Source: Alphaproteobacteria bacterium
GTDB taxonomy: Bacteria > Pseudomonadota > Alphaproteobacteria > Micavibrionales > SZUA-601
Assembly: GCA_003250865.1 (NCBI GenBank)
Contig: QKJH01000054.1
Coordinates: forward strand, 1-6,450
Direction: 5' to 3'
DNA: 6,450 bases
Shown: in pieces, positions 1 to 6,450 of the stretch
Layout of the letters: each line of letters begins with the position of its first letter
Numbering within the stretch: the first letter of the stretch is position 1
The notes under the pieces: model-generated
What the model was told of the DNA's origin: nothing
Seen by the model: only the letters and a program-made list of their open reading frames with translations
Databases searched by the model: none
Program-made: the position numbers and the translations under genes

Positions 1-2702
1 GGTTCGGATTCAATCGACAAGCGGCCATCCGAACCCTCGACCAGTTTTTTGGTCAACGGCAGCCCCAGCCCCGTTCCCTCGTAGCGGCGTGACAATGAGC
101 TGTCCACCTGCCCGAATGCCGACAGGGCTTTGGGCAAATCTTCTTTTGCAATACCAATACCGGTATCAATAACCGATACCTCGATACCATCTTGTACCAA
201 ATGGGCATCCACGGTAACCGAACCTCCCTCGGGTGTAAATTTAACCGAGTTGGACAACAGATTGAGCATAATCTGGCGGAAGCGTTTCGGATCCAGATAC
301 ATGTTGGGAACATTTTCGTCAATATCAACAACCAGTTCAACCTGACCTTCCTGAGCACGCTGACGAACAATGGTGATGGCCGTGGCCACAACATCGCGAA
401 TATCCACCTCTTCGGCGTATTGGCGGATTTGTCCTGCTTCCGCTTTGGACAAGTCAAGAATATCGTTAATCAATTCCAACAGATGGCGACCGCTGGAGTG
501 AATGTCATTGATATATTCCTTATAGCGCTCGCCATCCATCGGCCCGGCCAAATCGTCACGGATAAGTTCAGAGAAACCGATAATGGCATTAAGCGGTGTG
601 CGCAGTTCGTGCGAAACATTGGCCAAAAAGTCGCTTTTTCCGCGCGATGCGATTTCAGCCGCTTCCTTCGCTTCGGTCAGTTTCTTTTCGTTCTCGCGCA
701 AATCAGTAATATCAATATAGAAACAGGCAATACCGCCATCATCCGTACGGTGTTCCATGGCACGCAAATGTCGGCCGCTGATAACCGATTCCCAGGACGG
801 CAAATGATTGTTTTCGCGGCGCGACCTCATGCGTTTTTCAAAGAACGCTTGCTTGTCTTCGATAGTATCGTCCTTTGGACCTGAATCAAGATGCAAGCGC
901 AACAATTCCGAAAACAGCATTTTGGCCTTAACCTGTTCCTGAACACCGGCAAAAAAGGCATCTTTGAATTTCTGGTTACAAATGACCAGACGGTCATCCT
1001 TGTCATACAAGGCAAATGCTTCTGGTGAGGTTTCAATAGCGTTTTTCAACCATCCTTCAGCCTGACTGGCACGCTGCATGGCCTCAATCATATCGGTAAT
1101 ATCCGAACCGGTGCCGCGATACCCCATAAAACTACCACGATCATCAAATATCGGACGGCCACTGATTTTCAGAGTGCGTTCCTGCCCCGTTTCGCGGTCA
1201 TTGACCGTAAAGGTAATATCACGGAACGGTTGATGGGCTTTAATCTTGTTTTCAGTTAGGGCATCATCATGGCTAACCCCTGCATCGTCTTCATCACCCG
1301 ACAATTCACGGTGAGCGCGCAAGATGACTTCCTGCAACGACGACTGGCTTTCTATACCGGCATGCTCGGAAATGAATTTATAGCGCAAATCGCTATCCAT
1401 TTCCCAGAACCAGTCCGAAGCGACCTCGGCAAAGTCACGAAAGCGCTGTTGGGAATAAACCATCTTTTCATGAATAGCCTGACGGCGGAATTCCATTTCT
1501 ACCCAACGGCCAATCAGGCGGAATACCTCTTCATTCGAGCGAAATTCCTCGTTATCTTCCTTGTCATTGGCAACAAACAAGTGACCGGCATAGCGGCCGC
1601 GCATATCCGAAAGCGCCAGACCGTGATAGGATAAAGCCTTCTGTCCTTCAAACAGCGGTGAAACAATAGACGGCTGTTCAGCAGACGGCTTAAAGGTATA
1701 TAAATCGCCATCATCATAGACTTTTTGACAGATAGATTGGGCAATATCATAATTGAACGTTGCTTTCAGCTCGTTCGTGTCCCAGAATGAAACCAGTTCA
1801 CCATGTTTACCATCGCTCATCCGGACAACACCGGCCCATCGGCATCCCAAAGCTTGCGCCGCCGCTTTGGCCGCACGTTCCTGTACCGACCAATTGCTGG
1901 CATCATCACCCAAAAGCGAACTAAGTGCCCGCTCTCGGTTTTTAATGTTGGTAATATCCGTCCAGGCCAGAACAACACAATTATGAGCCGCAGGATGTTC
2001 GGAAATTTCAACCCACGCACCGTTTTTAAGCTGAACTTCACGCACGCCGTAACCGTTGTTATGCAATGCCATCCGTTTTTCAACAAATTCATCCACTGTT
2101 TCATTCGGGGCCAAACGCTGAATGCCGCGCTCGGCATAGGCACGGATGATCTCCGTCATGGTTGCGCCGGGAACCAGCATATCCTGAATTTCAGGAAAGA
2201 TTTCCTGATATTTGTTATTCAAAAAGACCAGACAGTCATTATGGTCAAACAGTGCCACACCGTGCGGAACGGATTCAAGCGTGTCAGCCAGACGCTGCTC
2301 TATGCCGCTTACACCGTCATGTACGGCAACCTGGGCACCGGCAATATCACGGGCACACAAGCGGTGTCCTACAACCATGCCGTTTTTGTCCATAATCGGA
2401 TGAGTCGTCAGTCCCATGACGGACTCGCATCCATCTTTACGAAAATAGGAAAAATTAAAGTCAGAAATGCTTTTGCCCGAACGCAAATTCTCTTCGAATT
2501 TTTGCCATTCGCCCGTGCGCACATCACAATTCAGTCCGTGTCCGATTTTTTTGCCCAGATAATATTCGGGCGGACGGCCGATTAAATCCTCGATTTGTGA
2601 AGAAACATACGTGACCACAAGATGTTGATCCGTTTCCCAGAAACAATCACGGGAAAGATCCAGAAATTCTTTTTTTATGTCCTCACCAACGCGCGTCAAC
2701 AT
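1..2702 (-). CDS. Multi-PAS/GAF cytoplasmic sensor histidine kinase (C-terminus cut by window edge)
   Basis: This frame is open from ATG at 2702 to the window edge, giving 900 residues without a stop. Order of domains: PAS at about 12-120 (FWETD at 21-25), PAS_7-like at about 137-252, GAF-like at about 270-405, PAS at about 420-536 (FWEMD at 432-436), PAS_7-like at about 551-668, a charged coiled linker, then HisKA with HELRTP and phospho-acceptor His698. The HATPase_c domain has its N box at 814-818 (NLLSN), DTGIGI from Asp846 and GTGLGL at 876-881. All core catalytic boxes are present, so it should autophosphorylate. No signal peptide or membrane segment is seen, suggesting a soluble sensor. 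The protein breaks off just after the G2 box, at the typical final strands of the ATPase; a receiver domain beyond the edge (hybrid kinase) cannot be excluded. The sensed signal and the partner regulator are unknown. An in-frame GTG at 2723 is an alternative start. Confidence 0.93.
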   Translation of the reverse strand, partial: MLTRVGEDIKKEFLDLSRDCFWETDQHLVVTYVSSQIEDLIGRPPEYYLGKKIGHGLNCDVRTGEWQKFEENLRSGKSISDFNFSYFRKDGCESVMGLTTHPIMDKNGMVVGHRLCARDIAGAQVAVHDGVSGIEQRLADTLESVPHGVALFDHNDCLVFLNNKYQEIFPEIQDMLVPGATMTEIIRAYAERGIQRLAPNETVDEFVEKRMALHNNGYGVREVQLKNGAWVEISEHPAAHNCVVLAWTDITNIKNRERALSSLLGDDASNWSVQERAAKAAAQALGCRWAGVVRMSDGKHGELVSFWDTNELKATFNYDIAQSICQKVYDDGDLYTFKPSAEQPSIVSPLFEGQKALSYHGLALSDMRGRYAGHLFVANDKEDNEEFRSNEEVFRLIGRWVEMEFRRQAIHEKMVYSQQRFRDFAEVASDWFWEMDSDLRYKFISEHAGIESQSSLQEVILRAHRELSGDEDDAGVSHDDALTENKIKAHQPFRDITFTVNDRETGQERTLKISGRPIFDDRGSFMGYRGTGSDITDMIEAMQRASQAEGWLKNAIETSPEAFALYDKDDRLVICNQKFKDAFFAGVQEQVKAKMLFSELLRLHLDSGPKDDTIEDKQAFFEKRMRSRRENNHLPSWESVISGRHLRAMEHRTDDGGIACFYIDITDLRENEKKLTEAKEAAEIASRGKSDFLANVSHELRTPLNAIIGFSELIRDDLAGPMDGERYKEYINDIHSSGRHLLELINDILDLSKAEAGQIRQYAEEVDIRDVVATAITIVRQRAQEGQVELVVDIDENVPNMYLDPKRFRQIMLNLLSNSVKFTPEGGSVTVDAHLVQDGIEVSVIDTGIGIAKEDLPKALSAFGQVDSSLSRRYEGTGLGLPLTKKLVEGSDGRLSIESE

Positions 2703-2710
2703 ATTATTCT

Positions 2711-2722
2711 TGCCTTTCGGCA
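2711..2722 (-). promoter_or_regulatory. Small GNRA-type hairpin over the kinase ribosome binding site
   Basis: The minus-strand sequence TGCCGAAAGGCA forms a 4-bp stem closed by a GAAA tetraloop, ending 8 nt before the ATG at 2702. The AAAGG that would serve as Shine-Dalgarno for that ATG lies in the loop and the 3' arm, so folding would partly mask it. The stem is short, and the arrangement could be chance. Confidence 0.3.
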
Positions 2723-2730
2723 CCCCTTAC

Positions 2731-2736
2731 TCACCT
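2731..2736 (-). promoter_or_regulatory. Shine-Dalgarno candidate for an alternative GTG start of the kinase
   Basis: On the minus strand AGGTGA lies 7 nt before an in-frame GTG at 2723-2721, which would add seven residues (first residues MPKGKNN) ahead of the ATG at 2702. An in-frame TAA at 2729-2727 bounds the frame, so only these two starts are possible near the N-terminus. The ATG has its own weaker site, AAAGG at 2717-2713, 10 nt away. I kept the ATG because of start-codon preference and because PAS similarity begins well after both, but the GTG site matches the anti-SD better. Confidence 0.4.
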
Positions 2737-2790
2737 AGCAGTTCAATTTTGTTTTTATTTATAACGGCTTTTACCGATTCTTTTTATACC

Positions 2791-2819
2791 CTTATATTTA
2801 AATGCAAAATAGTAAACAA
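2791..2819 (-). promoter_or_regulatory. Possible sigma70-type promoter for the histidine kinase gene
   Basis: In the AT-rich 145-bp gap between amn and the kinase gene, the minus strand carries TTGTTT (2819-2814), a 17-nt spacer and TATAAG (2796-2791). Transcription would start near 2784, leaving a leader of about 80 nt. The match is imperfect, and AT-rich DNA gives such matches by chance. The gap length and the absence of a clear terminator leave both independent transcription and read-through from amn open. Confidence 0.3.
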
Positions 2820-2847
2820 AGGTATAAATTATGAAAATTATTCCCAA

Positions 2848-4338
2848 TTACTGGAAAGCCACCTCATTAAAAGAGCGCAATTTTCGCGAATGAAGTCTTG
2901 AAATACCGTTAAGGCGCAGCTCTTCCATTGCCTTTATACCGATTTTCAGATGCTGTTCAACCCTGTTGCGATAAAATTCGTCCGCCATCCCCGGTAATTT
3001 CAACTGGCCGTGCAAGGGCTTATCGGAAACACACAGCAATGTTCCGTATGGCACGCGGAAACGGAAACCGTTCGTGGCAATGGTGGCCGATTCCATGTCC
3101 AAAGCCACCGCACGCGACTGACTCAGATAACGGATGGCATCCTTTTGTTCCTTAAACTCCCAGTTACGGTTATCCACCGTAGCCACCGTGCCGGTACGCA
3201 TGATTTTTTTAACTTCTTCGTCTGACAGACCGCTAACCTTTTTCACGGCATCCTGAAGAGCCACCTGAATTTCGGCCAAAGGGGGAATAGGTATGGATAA
3301 ATGCACATCCTTGTTCAAAATATTGTCTTCACGTAAATAAGCATGCGCCAACACATAATCCCCCATCGACTGGCTGTTACGTAATCCCGCACAATGTCCC
3401 AGCATAATCCAGGCATGCGGACGCAGGACAGCCACATGGTCGGTAATGGTTTTGGCATTACTGGGGCCAACCCCGATATTGACAAGAGTAATACCCATCA
3501 TGTCGTTGCGCTTTAGGTGATAAGCTGGCATTTGCGGCAAACGCCCCGCAGGGACAGGCTCTTTGGGATTATTCTTTGCCTCCGGCGTGCCTTTGCGAAA
3601 GGTTTCCACGTCACCCGTTTCAACAAAGCTGTCATATTCAGAAGACTCGTCAGCCATCAGAGCGTGTGCGATTTTGGCAAACTGTTCAACGTAGAACTGA
3701 TAGTTGGTAAAAATCACAAAATTTTGAAAATGCTCGGGCGATGTACCTGTGTAGTGTTTCAGGCGTTGCATGCTGATATCGACACGCTGGGGTCCGAACA
3801 GGGAAAGCGGGCGCACCTCGCCTTCGGCATAGGTTTGCGTGCCATTGGCAACAGCTTCACTCATTTCCTGCAAGTTCGGCAAATCAAAATGGTTCGAAAA
3901 ATCGGCAATCTTTGCCTGTGACAAGCTGGCCTCAACATGAATACCATTCAAAGCAAAGTGAATGGGAATAACTGACGATGATTGACCAATCTCAAGCGGT
4001 ATGCCATGGTTTTCCAACAATAGCTGACATTGTTCACGGTAATAGCTTTTGAATACGTCCGGGCGGGTCAACACCGCTTCGTACACACCGGGGCTGGTCA
4101 CATAGCCGTATGATTTTCGGGTATCAAGCTGTTTGCGGTAACTTAGCTGAACACGCATGAAAGGGTAGAAGCCCGAAAAGAAATCGCCCTTAACGACATC
4201 ACCATTCACATAGCGCGTAAAACATTGCTGCAAATAATCAATATTGGCCTGATAAATTTCTTGAATATAGGCGACAGCTTCATCCGCATCGGTAAAATGA
4301 CGGGTCTTGAAATTCGGAGCACTCACGGTATCGGTCAT
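2848..4338 (-). CDS. amn: AMP nucleosidase
   Basis: A 496-residue cytoplasmic enzyme hydrolysing the N-glycosidic bond of AMP to give adenine and ribose 5-phosphate (EC 3.2.2.4), part of purine salvage and adenylate-pool control. The N-terminal half (about 15-190) is the AMP nucleosidase-specific domain. The C-terminal half (about 283-465) has the nucleoside-phosphorylase fold, with VNIGVGPSNAKTITDH at 286-301, LGHCAGLRNS at 313-322, GDYVLAHAYLRED at 326-338, DMESA at 414-418 and SDKPLHG at 438-444. By analogy with the phosphorylase family, Glu416 should contact the ribose and Asp439 should be the catalytic acid; that is inferred, not shown. Length fits the family (about 480-500), and the ending LHSRKLRSF..VAFQ looks intact. 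A TAG sits directly before the ATG, fixing it as the first possible start; the ribosome site (GAAAGAA) is weak. The gene lies 37 bp after the lipoprotein gene, so co-transcription is likely. Confidence 0.96.
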   Translation of the reverse strand: MTDTVSAPNFKTRHFTDADEAVAYIQEIYQANIDYLQQCFTRYVNGDVVKGDFFSGFYPFMRVQLSYRKQLDTRKSYGYVTSPGVYEAVLTRPDVFKSYYREQCQLLLENHGIPLEIGQSSSVIPIHFALNGIHVEASLSQAKIADFSNHFDLPNLQEMSEAVANGTQTYAEGEVRPLSLFGPQRVDISMQRLKHYTGTSPEHFQNFVIFTNYQFYVEQFAKIAHALMADESSEYDSFVETGDVETFRKGTPEAKNNPKEPVPAGRLPQMPAYHLKRNDMMGITLVNIGVGPSNAKTITDHVAVLRPHAWIMLGHCAGLRNSQSMGDYVLAHAYLREDNILNKDVHLSIPIPPLAEIQVALQDAVKKVSGLSDEEVKKIMRTGTVATVDNRNWEFKEQKDAIRYLSQSRAVALDMESATIATNGFRFRVPYGTLLCVSDKPLHGQLKLPGMADEFYRNRVEQHLKIGIKAMEELRLNGISRLHSRKLRSFNEVAFQ

Positions 4339-4375
4339 CTAGTATTTCTTTCATATTTTACTTTAATATAATATT

Positions 4376-6199
4376 CTATTCATCTGATATTACAATTTTA
4401 TCTTCACTGGAAATATCATAGCCATTTTGGATTTTTTCACGAATACGGTCTTTATCAGCCGCATCCTTCGTTTCATCCAAAGCACGTTGCCATTGATAGC
4501 GCGCCTCAATTTTGCGCCCCACCACCCAATAGACATCGCCGACATGATCATTGATAATCGGGTCATTCGGTACAATGGAAACTGCTTTTTCCATGTATCC
4601 CTCGGCTTCATCATAGCGCCCCAAACGGAACAGAACCCATCCCATACTGTCGGCAATATAACCGTCATTAGGTGCTAAATCGGATGCTTTACGGATATAT
4701 TCAAGCGCTTTGTCAATATGAATCCCTTTATCCGCCCACGTATAGCCAAGATAATTCAGAACCAGCGGTTCTTTATCATCCAGTTCCATCGCTTTGAGCA
4801 AATCCTTTTCGGCCAAATCCCATTCATCCGTCTGTTCATAGCACAAAGCACGGCTGTAATAGATGCCCCATTGCGGGTTTTTAATAAAGCTCTTGCTTTC
4901 AATAACAAGGCTGTATAGCGGAATTGCCTTATCGTACTGTTCGGCGCGACGGAAAATATCGGCCTTTTTCATGGCAATATCGGTTTGTAATTCCTGCGGA
5001 AGAGACAAGCTGTCCAAAACGGTTACCGCCTCTTTCCACGAACCGGATTGCTCGAGAACATCGGCCAGACGGAATTGTGTTAAGTCATATATATCACTGG
5101 TCGCCGGGACGGATTGATACCGTCTCTGCGCCTCCTCCGCATTGCCCATGCCCAGATAGATGTCACCCAGAAGAACATGGTTAAAATCATCTTCCGGCCT
5201 TAGGTAATCGGCAATATTGCTATAGAGCAGCGCAAGACGTGTTGCTTTTTCCTGATGCAGAACCGATGCCAAATCAAACAGTGCCAAAGCAATGCCGTCA
5301 TCAATGCTATTGACGTTTTTCGGCGGCAGGCGGTTTTCCTTTTCCCGTTCATGCGTAGCATAGGCAAATGACATACCATGAAACTCGCTATCATCACCGA
5401 TAAACTTGCTATACATTTCATTGGCGGTACCGCTGCGATTATTATGTTCGTAAAAACTACCGACCAAAGCAGCCATACGCACCGACATTTGACGGGCTAT
5501 GGCCAATTTATAATAATCATCGGCTTTCTTTGCATCGCTGCGATATTCGCTAAGCAACCCCAGATGTGTATAATATAATGCTGCCAAAAGCGGCTGCTTC
5601 TTGATTTCAGCCTTGATGATGGTTTCAGCCGTTACAAGCGACTTATCACCGGCTGCCAACCAAGCACGCAACAAGGGGCGCAGATACATCCCCAAGCCAC
5701 CCGGGCTCATCTCATCGGCATATTTCCACGCCGTAACATAATCCTCATCCTTAACAGCCTTGGCAATCAAAATAACCATCCCCAAATGGCTATCCAGATT
5801 TTTAGCATCATACACCTGTTGCGACAAAGCCACCGCGCTGTCAAAATCACCGGCAGCCACCGAAACGGGCAGCGCCGTCTGAAGCAATATCAAATTTTCT
5901 TTGTCCTTGTTCATGGCACGGGTCAGATAGTCTGTCGCCCGCTCCATATCTCCGACATCCGCAGCCAATCGTCCGGCCAGATAATCCCCCGATAGCGTAT
6001 GAAAAGGATACGGCATCCCTTGCAAAGCCTGTGCCTGGGCGATGGCATCAAGCAACTCCTGATCAGCACCTTGAATGATGGTTGTTACACTGCCATCGGC
6101 CTCGTCCGCGTCATTACGGTCGCATCCGGCAACCCCAAATCCCAGACCGGCCGCCAAAACGGCTACAGAAAAAAATTTCAATACGGAACGATACGTCAA
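4376..6199 (-). CDS. Tetratricopeptide repeat lipoprotein (LbcA-like TPR scaffold)
   Basis: A 607-residue predicted lipoprotein. The N-terminus has Arg4 and Lys8, a hydrophobic stretch (about 9-22) and a lipobox VAGC ending at Cys26, so it should be exported, lipidated and face the periplasm. Asp27 follows the cysteine. The rest is helical repeats: weak TPR-like units from about 67 onward, and well-formed ones near 341-374, 407-440, 444-478, 479-513, 514-547 and 548-580. The last three carry conserved signatures such as LNYLGYTWADKG, DSMGWVLFRLGRYDEA and INDHVGDVYWVVGRKIEA, seen in LbcA-type lipoproteins that partner C-terminal processing proteases in Pseudomonas; a similar scaffold role here is inference. 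Translation begins at TTG (6199-6197): no in-frame ATG or GTG lies between the upstream TAA (6214-6212) and this codon, an AGAGG site is 6 nt away, and the signal peptide starts here. The next in-frame ATG is residue 62, after the lipobox. First gene of a probable operon with amn. Confidence 0.9.
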   Translation of the reverse strand: MTYRSVLKFFSVAVLAAGLGFGVAGCDRNDADEADGSVTTIIQGADQELLDAIAQAQALQGMPYPFHTLSGDYLAGRLAADVGDMERATDYLTRAMNKDKENLILLQTALPVSVAAGDFDSAVALSQQVYDAKNLDSHLGMVILIAKAVKDEDYVTAWKYADEMSPGGLGMYLRPLLRAWLAAGDKSLVTAETIIKAEIKKQPLLAALYYTHLGLLSEYRSDAKKADDYYKLAIARQMSVRMAALVGSFYEHNNRSGTANEMYSKFIGDDSEFHGMSFAYATHEREKENRLPPKNVNSIDDGIALALFDLASVLHQEKATRLALLYSNIADYLRPEDDFNHVLLGDIYLGMGNAEEAQRRYQSVPATSDIYDLTQFRLADVLEQSGSWKEAVTVLDSLSLPQELQTDIAMKKADIFRRAEQYDKAIPLYSLVIESKSFIKNPQWGIYYSRALCYEQTDEWDLAEKDLLKAMELDDKEPLVLNYLGYTWADKGIHIDKALEYIRKASDLAPNDGYIADSMGWVLFRLGRYDEAEGYMEKAVSIVPNDPIINDHVGDVYWVVGRKIEARYQWQRALDETKDAADKDRIREKIQNGYDISSEDKIVISDE

Positions 6200-6205
6200 A
6201 CTATA

Positions 6206-6210
6206 CCTCT
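6206..6210 (-). promoter_or_regulatory. Shine-Dalgarno site that decides the TTG start of the TPR lipoprotein
   Basis: The minus strand has AAAAGAGG with a 6-nt spacer (TATAGT) before TTG at 6199-6197. This spacing is near ideal, and the site is the reason to accept a TTG start, together with the signal peptide that begins at that codon. Confidence 0.7.
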
Positions 6211-6269
6211 TTTAGAAATTGGACTATTTCCTAGGGAACTCGGCCTGATACGCGCCGGAATGTCTATCC

Positions 6270-6297
6270 ATTGTACCCCAGAAAGTTATTTTTGCAA
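6270..6297 (-). promoter_or_regulatory. Sigma70-type promoter for the TPR lipoprotein-amn operon
   Basis: The minus strand reads TTGCAA (6297-6292), a 16-nt spacer and TACAAT (6275-6270). Both hexamers are close to the TTGACA/TATAAT consensus. Transcription would begin near 6263, giving a leader of roughly 60-65 nt before the TTG start at 6199. AT-rich DNA around 6317-6340, upstream of the -35, could act as an UP-like element. This is the best promoter match in the window. Confidence 0.55.
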
Positions 6298-6343
6298 TCT
6301 CCCTTCCCGGCAAAAGACAATAAAAATATTTTCTTGAAATAAA

Positions 6344-6372
6344 TTGACGGGGACGCCAGAAAATGGAATAAA
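6344..6372 (+). promoter_or_regulatory. Weak candidate promoter for the divergent plus-strand gene
   Basis: TTGACG at 6344-6349 is a good -35 of the kind common in alphaproteobacteria. With a 17-nt spacer the -10 would be AATAAA (6367-6372), a poor match lacking the final T. The divergent gene needs a promoter in this interval, which supports the site only indirectly. Confidence 0.25.
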
Positions 6373-6413
6373 GACTCATCGTTATATATCGCTTTCAAAA
6401 GGCTATTCAACCA

Positions 6414-6450
6414 ATGACTTCAACAAACAATAACATCTGCATGAAATGGG
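6414..6450 (+). CDS. Start of a divergent gene, partial; possible KWG-motif glycosyltransferase-like protein
   Basis: Only twelve full codons are in the window: MTSTNNNICMKW, followed by a codon beginning with G. An in-frame TAA at 6369-6371 precedes the ATG at 6414, and AAAAGG (6397-6402) lies 11 nt upstream, a slightly long but usable Shine-Dalgarno spacing. The ICMKW(G) string is reminiscent of the N-termini of uncharacterised, glycosyltransferase-like proteins beginning with an ICMKWGTxY-type strand; this rests on memory of a pattern and a very short stretch, so the product is a guess. The gene would be transcribed away from the lipoprotein operon. Confidence 0.4.
   Translation, partial: MTSTNNNICMKW

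Noticed and set aside
192..884. Plus-strand open frame of 230 residues
   Set aside because: It lies fully antisense to the kinase HisKA, ATPase and last PAS region, where the minus-strand frame shows clear catalytic boxes. Its product shows no recognisable domain.
1803..2585. Plus-strand open frame of 260 residues
   Set aside because: Antisense to the first PAS domains and the start of the GAF region of the kinase; composition looks like a reverse-strand shadow and no domain is recognisable.
2670..2676. Seven-base A/T homopolymer near the kinase start as a phase-variation tract
   Set aside because: A run of seven is too short to argue for phase variation and codes for an ordinary Lys-Lys in a charged N-terminus.
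2703..2847. Rho-independent terminator after amn
   Set aside because: The sequence is AT-rich but I see no GC-rich stem followed by a U-tract on the minus strand; the AATTAT repeats near 2828-2840 are direct, not inverted.
3517..3921. Plus-strand open frame of 134 residues
   Set aside because: Antisense to the middle of amn, whose protein is full length and well conserved in style; no independent evidence for a gene.
4280..4354. 24-codon minus-strand frame (starts MKEILDDRY) overlapping the amn start, considered as a leader peptide
   Set aside because: It lacks a clear Shine-Dalgarno site, has no attenuator-like codon run or adjacent hairpin, and would be expected by chance in this short AT-rich gap.
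6323..6332. AAAATATTTT palindrome as an operator
   Set aside because: A 10-bp AT-only palindrome is common by chance in AT-rich DNA, and pairing does not extend outward. It is kept only as part of the divergent-region note.
5999..6337. Plus-strand open frame of 112 residues across the lipoprotein start and promoter
   Set aside because: It runs antisense through the signal peptide region and across the best promoter in the window; no suitable product features.

Overview
This window most likely comes from an alphaproteobacterium of moderate GC content. The evidence is the soluble histidine kinase built from repeated PAS modules of the FWE-(T/M)-D kind together with PAS_7-like modules, the alphaproteobacterial look of the C-terminal tetratricopeptide motifs in the lipoprotein, and Amn. 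This is an impression from protein style, not a database result.

Layout: almost everything is on the minus strand, so transcription runs right to left. From the right edge these are: the first codons of a gene on the plus strand (6414 to the edge); a divergent promoter region (about 6200-6413) with a good sigma70-type promoter facing left; a TPR lipoprotein gene with a TTG start (6199-4376); amn for AMP nucleosidase (4338-2848), only 37 bp downstream and probably in the same operon; a 145-bp AT-rich gap with a possible promoter; and a large multi-PAS/GAF sensor histidine kinase (2702 to beyond position 1) whose extreme C-terminus is cut off by the window.

How they work together: the lipoprotein is an envelope scaffold-type protein. 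Its C-terminal TPRs resemble those of LbcA-like lipoproteins, which in Pseudomonas deliver substrates to a periplasmic C-terminal processing protease. Amn hydrolyses AMP to adenine and ribose 5-phosphate in the cytoplasm. The kinase has no transmembrane segment and probably senses a cytoplasmic signal. No direct biochemical link between the three is visible; lipoprotein and amn are tied by operon-like spacing, while the kinase may have its own promoter.

I found no CRISPR, transposon, tRNA or rRNA, and no convincing new system. The most interesting points are the A-B-GAF-A-B duplicated sensor architecture of the kinase, its two competing start codons beside a small hairpin, and the TTG-started lipoprotein coupled to amn.
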